From contig JAETXT010000011.1 in NCBI GenBank assembly GCA_019188255.1, positions 2,108,001 to 2,172,000 of the forward strand: DNA of 64,000 nt. The letters run 5' to 3'. The stretch is from Verticillium longisporum. Lineage: Eukaryota; Ascomycota; Sordariomycetes; Glomerellales; Plectosphaerellaceae. Within the stretch, counting starts at the first letter, position 1; each line of letters starts with the position of its first letter. The notes beneath the pieces are model-generated. The model ran no database searches, had not been told where the DNA came from, and saw only the letters and a program-made list of their open reading frames with translations. The position numbers were made by a program, and so were the translations under genes. Below, piece after piece: positions 58,195 to 64,000 of the stretch.

Positions 58195-59162
58195 ATGTCT
58201 GGCTCAGGATACGATGCGGTGGTCGACGTCGATGATGACGTGAGCTACCAACTCTTCGGGCCATGAGCTGTTCCAGTGCTAACTGTACATCCTAGGGCGA
58301 CCTTGGCCATACCGATCTCCAGGACGACCTCGAATTCCACTCGTCAAACTTCAACGACACAAATACTGGTGGTCGCAAGTCAGCTCCATCAGCCGGTCTC
58401 CCTCCACCTGTGACAGCATCTTCATCCTCATCCAAGCGCTTCCTCTGGACGATCTCCTTCTACGCCCAGTTCTTCGACGTTGACACATCTGCCGTGCTCT
58501 CCCGCTGCTGGGCTGCGCTGTACCCGCGCGCAAACTTCCTCGACGTCCTCGAGGGTAATCCCGATCTCTACGGGCCGTTCTGGATCGCTACGACTGTGGT
58601 TCTCATCCTCTTCCTCGGAGGCACCATCAGCGCGTACCTCGCCGACACGGGCGACCACCCTTTCGCCTACGACTTCAAGCTCCTGAGTGGTATACAGACC
58701 TGGATGGCGCGGCTTGGTGACACGTACAATGGCTAACAGGCAATCCCAGGCGCCGCCGGACTTATCTACGGCTACACCCTCTTCATCCCCGTCGGCCTCT
58801 TCCTCGCCCTGCGGTACTTCGGCTCCGAGTCGGCCAACCTGCTTGAATGCTGGGCGCTCTATGGCTACTCCAACCTCATCTGGATACCCGTCGCCCTCAT
58901 CAGCTGGTCGCCCATTACCATACTCAACTGGGTCTTCGTGGCTGTCGGTTTCGGCCTCTCAGTCGCCTTCTTGCTGCGCAACCTCTACCCCGTGCTCAGC
59001 GCCACCGACCGCCAGACGAGCAAGATTCTGCTCATCGTCGTTGTCGCCCTGCACCTGGGGCTGTCGCTGACCATCAAGATCCTGTTCTTCGCGCACGGGA
59101 GCCCCGTCGCAAGCCCTCCCAAGGGGGATGATAAGGGCGGCGCGGCCATGTTCCTTTTCTAA
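58195..59162 (+). CDS. Yip1-domain Golgi/endosome membrane protein
   Basis: A Yip1/YIPF family protein that binds Rab GTPases and helps in vesicle biogenesis. Exons 58195-58239, 58296-58689 and 58750-59162, 283 residues. A cytosolic, acidic N-terminus of about 85 residues precedes SFYAQFFDVDTSAVLSRCWA and then the five-helix Yip1 domain: ATTVVLILFLGGTISAYLA, LIYGYTLFIPVGLFLALRYF, LECWALYGYSNLIWIPVALI (with the YGYS signature), ILNWVFVAVGFGLSVAFLL and ILLIVVVALHLGLSLTIKIL. Most like the YIPF1/YIPF2 branch, but I cannot fix the yeast counterpart. Confidence 0.9.
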
Positions 59163-59593
59163 AGCGGTTGTGGTCAAGGAAACGGGCAGGATGGATTTGA
59201 ATTATGATTGGGCGCCGGCTGCGCGGTCTGGCTAGAGGCCTTGTGTACTGTGTACAGTAGATCTATGATGTTTCCACAAGCTCCCGGGAGGAAACTGGGA
59301 CGATATCCTACCCACAATTGAGTGATCGACGCCCCGTAAACCTGTCCATCGTGGCGACAATGTCCACGCAGAGCATCAATAATGCGACCTACGAGCTCTT
59401 CTCCCCAACACACACCACTCGCGTGACCCAGTAACCGAATCTCGTCCTACCCGTGGGAAACACACGGGTGCAGTACTATACATCAAGCTTTGCCCGACGC
59501 ATCGGTCAGCGCCAAACCCAACATCGGGCACTCCTCCCAGCAGCAGCAGCAGCAGCAGCGCGCGCACAAGACGGAGACGGAAAGAAAGCCGCT
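59163..59593. other. Convergent spacer
   Basis: 431 bp between convergent genes. A CAG-rich run (about seven CAG/GCA units) at 59,540-59,562 is close to the rhodanese stop codon. Nothing else recognised. Confidence 0.5.
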
Positions 59594-60341
59594 TCACGGG
59601 TCCTGCGGCTTCTGCGCCCGGCCCCCGTTCTTCTCCCAGTCGAGCCAGCTGCCGGGGTATTCCCCGACGCCGGTCCAGCCAGCCTCCTTGGCCAGCGCCG
59701 CCGCGGCACGGCTGCGCACGCCGGCCTTGCAGTAGAAGACGAGCTCGCTGCTCTTGGCCGGCCTCTCGAAGCCGAAGCGGTCCTCAAACTCCTCGGCCGT
59801 CACGTGGAAGCTCTCGGGGTGCGTCGTGATGGGGATGTTGATCGCGCCGGGGATGTGGCCCGTCTGGCGGACCTCGCCGGGCTCGCGCGTGTCTATCGAT
59901 TCTCTGCGTTAGCCCGCTGATGGTTCCTCGTTTCTCCAGATGTGCATGCATGTGTGTGTGTATGCCAGGCTAGGGTACCTGAAGACAGATACTGGAGCAC
60001 GGAGAGACGAAGGAGGAGGGGAAAGAGGCGGCGAACGTACCGACGATGATGAGGCCGGACTTGTTGCTGTCGACGGCGCGTTCCAGCTGGTCAAAAGTCC
60101 AGAGCTTGGTACCGCGGGCCGACGTCTCGTGGTATTCCTCGTCAGACGCCGTCGACGACGAGCTGGAGTACAGCCTGAACCGGGGATGCGTCGCCGGGCG
60201 GACGGCGAGACGAGTGTGAAAGGCGGGTGTCGTGGTGCTGCGCAGGCAATTGGCGTGTGATGCCGTGTTGGCAACGCATGGCCGCGCCGAACGGACGAGA
60301 GCTGTGCGGAGAAGGTGGGCGCTTTGGCGAGAGGTGGCCAT
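59594..60341 (-). CDS. Mitochondrial rhodanese-domain sulfurtransferase
   Basis: A single-domain thiosulfate:sulfurtransferase-like protein (yeast Rdl type). Exons 60341-60041 and 59892-59594 (GTACGT to GATAG), 199 residues. The N-terminal 60 residues are Arg/Ser/Ala-rich without acids (MATSRQSAHLLRTALVRSAR), a clear mitochondrial presequence, so ATG at 60341 is preferred over the in-frame one at 60392. Rhodanese landmarks are LIIVDTREPGEV, TGHIPGAINIP and the active loop VFYCKAGVRSRAA with the catalytic Cys, closing with YPGSWLDWEKNGG. Confidence 0.92.
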
Positions 60342-61056
60342 GGCGAATGTGCAATTTCGGAATGCGACTGGGTTGAGACGTACAGGACTCAAGTATTGGC
60401 AGGTTCAAGTCTATGGTTGTTGGAGGGTGTTGAGCTCTGTCTGACAATCGGTCAAGGTCAATCCCGAGGCCCAGAGCCGGAAGCTCGAGAGGACCCGCTT
60501 TTGGCAGTTTCGTCATTGACCAGCGCTTTTGAACGCACCTGGCTTACATGACTACAAACGCCGTGTTAGCAGCTCACTCGCACCAGGCGACACGTCCAAC
60601 GATTATTCTTTAACTCTCATTCTCATTAACGAACTCATGCTGGATGCTCGCTCATCTACCCCAAAGTATCATACCCTGGCCTGAATAATCCTGGCTCGCC
60701 CTCCCCAGCGGCCTTCGCCAGGAGCGACGGAACCCCCGGGCTGTAGTGAAAAGGGATATAAGCCCAGAAGGGAAGAAGAAAATGTATATACACGGAAATA
60801 GTGATTACAATTAGTGAAGAGCGTCCCCGTCATAGAATGGTCGTGTCTTTCAAGCCTCAGGGCCACGCGACCGGATAAGAGTGGCGCTCCTGTTGTCGAC
60901 CACTAGCAGTGGTTCGGGCTTGATCGTCTCACCAGTCATTGTGCACCGTCAGGCTGATCCGTCATCCTGAATCTTGGGCACCACCTGCCGGGTTTCGATT
61001 GGCGAAGGGCGTTCAGCCGCATCGTGGAGGTAGATCTGACAATCCAACCTCCCGTC
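60342..61056. other. Spacer rhodanese gene / ERG5 3' side
   Basis: 715 bp holding the rhodanese promoter and the ERG5 3' untranslated region. Nothing else recognised. Confidence 0.5.
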
Positions 61057-62924
61057 TTACGCCGCAACACGCTCCTTGAACGTCAGAGGACAATCATCCT
61101 AAAGGGCAAAAAAATCAGTTCTGCCGCTGCCAAATGCTTCTCTACTTTTTCATCTTAAACTTACCTTGGGGAAGATGGTGGCAAACACCTTGATCTCCTC
61201 AGACAGGGGGGTGGGGTGATGCGTCCACTCCAGCTGGAGCGCGGCCTTTCCGATCATCAACGCCAGGTTCAGCTGCACGTACACCTGACCGATGCAGTAG
61301 TGGGGACCTGTGCCGAAGACAAGGAAGTTCTTGGAACCCTTGGCCTCAGCGTCGCCCGTGTAGTAGCGCTCGGGGTCGAATTCGTCGGGCCTCTCGTACA
61401 CCTCGGGGTCGCGGAGCGCGGGCCATACAGACGGGATGATCATGGAGCCTGGACAATATCAGCAACTGTCACGACGTCAAACGATCATGTACAAACTCAC
61501 CCTTGGGCACGGTGTACTCGGGGGTGACGGGGAAGGCCTTCTTGGCGACGTAGGGAACCATGATGACGGGAGGGCGGTAGCGAAGAAGCTCACGGACGAC
61601 GGCACGGGTGTACTTGAGCGACTCCAGCTGCTCAAGGTTAAGCTCGGCGTGGATGTCGCCGTTGCGGACCTTCAGGTTCTCCTCGCGGATCCGGTCAAGG
61701 ATATCAGGGCGCTGGGCCATGATCTGGAAGAGCCACGTCGCGGCACTGCTGGTGGCGTCCTGAGAGGCGAAGAGGAAGGTGAAGATGGTCTTGGCAATCT
61801 CGTCATCGCTGAATTCACGGAGGTAGGGCATGGGCTTGGTCAGACCCTCGGCCTGGCCAGCAGCCTCAGCGTCGCGGTACTTCTTGGACTCCTGAATAGC
61901 CTTAACCCAGCCGTCGATGAGCGAGTTGACTTCGCCGCCGGCAGCCATGCGAACCTTGCTCTTGGCGGAGCACTTGGCGAACTCGGCCAGGACCATGTCG
62001 GCAGCCTTCTTTCCGTACCAGGTGCGTGTGTAAGGAATGATGACAGGGAAGTTGACGAGCTCGAGGGCGGCGGTGATGAGGTAGTAGTCGTTGGCGATCT
62101 TGTCGACAGCATCGTCGGAAATGTAGTAGCCAACAAAGGTGCGCAGAGAGACGGCGCACATGAGGTTACGCAGCTCAGGCATAAAGGGGACAGGCTTGCC
62201 GCCAGCGTCCTTGGTGACCTTGAGGAAGCGGGCGAAGTAGTCGCGGTAAACTCCCTCCTGACCAGGAAGGTACGAGTCGAGGGCCTGACGAGTGAAGAGC
62301 TGGTTCAAACCCTTGCGGAAGTCAACGTGAGCCTTGCCGTCGAGGAAGACCCAGTTGTCATGTCCCAGGAGCTTGGGGGCGACATCGACGACGCAGGGGG
62401 CAACGTAGGAAGGCGAGTTGAAGATCTTGCGCGATAGATCACGGGTGGAAGCAATGACAACAAATCTGCAAAGAGGCATACAGTCAGTGCATTGTCCGAA
62501 GAGGATGCCGGTAGAAAGACGCAGACTGACTTGTGGAAGACGGAGACACAGCTCAGGGGACCGCTCGCCCACTTGGCCTGGTACTCCCAGAACTTGGGGT
62601 CCATGGAGGACAGGAAGGGGCCCATGAAGGGAATCTTCCATGCTGGGCCGACGATGGAGCCCTTACGAACGATGTAGCCAACTACAAAAAGGCATTGGTC
62701 AGTCGAAAAGCTTCCCAGTAGGCAGTTGTGACTGCACGGCAACGACGCGGCAGGCGAGACATACTCTGATCGTACGCGACCAGGAGAGCGAGAACAGTGA
62801 AGACGATGGTCCAGACGCTGGCGTTGGAGACGGCCTCGATCACGCTGTCCACCTGAGGTGGGATGGAGACGCTGGCAAATTTTGCGTTCGCCAGGACGGA
62901 AGTGAAGGTCGTGTTGGCGTCCAT
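61057..62924 (-). CDS. ERG5: Sterol C-22 desaturase, cytochrome P450 CYP61 (ERG5)
   Basis: Introduces the C22-C23 double bond late in ergosterol synthesis, in the ER membrane. Exons 62924-62765, 62681-62531, 62465-61501, 61448-61165 and 61098-61057; the phases close exactly, 533 residues. An N-terminal anchor ([15 protein letters not shown], residues 38-52) precedes the proline-rich [13 protein letters not shown]450 motifs: I-helix [16 protein letters not shown]-helix ExxR in [16 protein letters not shown] (PERF-like), and the heme loop [11 protein letters not shown] with the cysteine ligand. The last exon codes for 13 residues ([13 protein letters not shown]). The leader is strongly GA-rich on the coding strand, and a TATA-like GAAATATAG lies about 120 bp upstream. 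Confidence 0.96.
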
Positions 62925-64000
62925 GGCTGTGGGCTGTTGCGAACTCGAAACCTTCTTTTCGGCGAAGCTGCTGAAGCGGCTTGCTTTGGTCGTTCGAGGT
63001 TGAGGTTGAGCGAAGGGCGGCGCGAGCTCTCTTTCTTTCTATATTTCTCTCTCTCTCTCTCTTTCGCTCTGGGCGCGACGAGTTGCGCGAGGGCAGATAT
63101 TCAACCAGAAGCGAGGCGCTGGGGTTCAAAGGCACACACACGAAGGTCTCGTCGTGTGCTGTACACGCGCAACTGTGCAATGGGATTGCGGAAAGGAATG
63201 CGAAGGGGGTGGGTGGATGGGATGGTACGGGGGGAGGGGGCGGCGTTCGATGTTATCAGTTTTCCTAGGAGGGACCTCACATGGAAGTAAGGTAAGTGGA
63301 AATGCAGACTTCTCGGAGCAGTCGCGACCCTACTGGGCACCACCGTCCACTTTGACTCAAACAGGCCTCGAATTGTGCACACAGGGTCTGGCCTGGTCTG
63401 GGTACCTAGGTAGCCTGGGTGTTCACTGTTCAGCTGACAGCACTTGGGTGGTGGCAGGCGGGAAACAAGGTGATGTATTCATTACTCAGCACGAAGAAAA
63501 CACTGCAATCATGGCGGGAGCACGGGTCTCCACGACCTAGATACCCGTCTTTCCACGGAGGTTGGGGTAAGGTCGCAGCGTTGCAGCGGATGTTGCGGGT
63601 GGTGAACGGACACGGTCGAAATTACCAGGTGCTCGATTGCGCAACGGACCAACAGGGCTGGCTCGGCGGGCTGTCAATTTTTTTGTTGGGTACACCCTCA
63701 GCGGCAGGTTGTGATGCAGCACCAGCCCGCGCACGAGCCAGCCCTCAGGGGATGGCCGGGCGACAAGCGACAAGGGGGGCGGAGCGCGGACCACTGTGGC
63801 CCTGCGATTCCTTCCTGCCAAGCGGACAGACGACAAGGTCCTGGGAGGCTAAATTACCACGCCATCTCGTCCAATCTTGTCGGGTGTCATTGGCCGATCA
63901 TTCGAGGTGGTGCGAATTTGGTGCTGAGGTGCAGTTGCTGCCCAGTATTTTTTTCCCACCCCATCCTCGGCGCCGCAATTCACACGGCGGAGAAATTATG
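62925..64000. promoter_or_regulatory. ERG5 promoter and right edge of window
   Basis: Contains the CT/GA-rich ERG5 leader (63,030-63,075) and a TACCTAGGTA palindrome at about 63,404. I recognise no gene up to the window end; any further gene starts beyond it. Confidence 0.5.

Overview
The window looks like nuclear DNA of a filamentous ascomycete (Pezizomycotina). Genes carry many short GT-AG introns of about 50-110 nt with CTAAC/CTGAC branch sites, coding regions are rich in G/C-ending codons, leaders are pyrimidine-rich, and the gene set is typically fungal (ERG5, TVP15, RRN5, RRN7, Agd3/Ega3/Sph3). The class is not certain; Sordariomycetes is a guess.

Left part, 1-25,207: a complete galactosaminogalactan (GAG) exopolysaccharide cluster, matching the five-gene Aspergillus fumigatus set. 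In order: gtb3 (-, membrane glycosyltransferase, 3' end beyond the left edge), uge3 (+, UDP-glucose/GlcNAc 4-epimerase), sph3 (-, GH135 hydrolase), ega3 (-, GH114 endo-galactosaminidase) and agd3 (+, secreted CE18 deacetylase). Together they would make UDP-Gal and UDP-GalNAc, polymerise and export the chain, trim it and partly deacetylate it on the cell surface. The genes are separated by unusually long non-coding stretches (5.6, 2.3, 1.6 and 4.3 kb) rich in short tandem repeats, and no further gene could be recognised there.

Middle, 26-42.6 kb: TVP15 (Golgi membrane), MED21 (Mediator), an SDT1-type pyrimidine 5'-nucleotidase, a large disordered protein of unknown function, a 3.9 kb gene-poor stretch, a multi-KH RNA-binding protein and one lineage-specific hypothetical gene.

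Right part, 43-63 kb: a dense block of conserved housekeeping genes: IRC3-like mitochondrial helicase, RRN5 (Pol I UAF subunit), a GYP8-like TBC Rab-GAP, VPS52 (GARP), eIF5A, RRN7 (Pol I core factor), ubiquitin-L40 fusion, a Yip1-family membrane protein, a mitochondrial rhodanese and ERG5 (sterol C-22 desaturase).

The most interesting points are the intact GAG cluster with its odd Sph3 (no membrane anchor, charged insert in the catalytic domain), a ubiquitin-L40 start codon split by an intron next to a 7-nt exon, a stop-free 54-nt GC-AG intron next to the Walker A motif of the IRC3-like helicase, and four apparent one-base frameshifts in short G/C runs in three otherwise well-conserved genes, which most likely are consensus errors but deserve checking against reads. 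Exon borders were derived by hand from splice motifs, phase arithmetic and family knowledge; no alignment was run.
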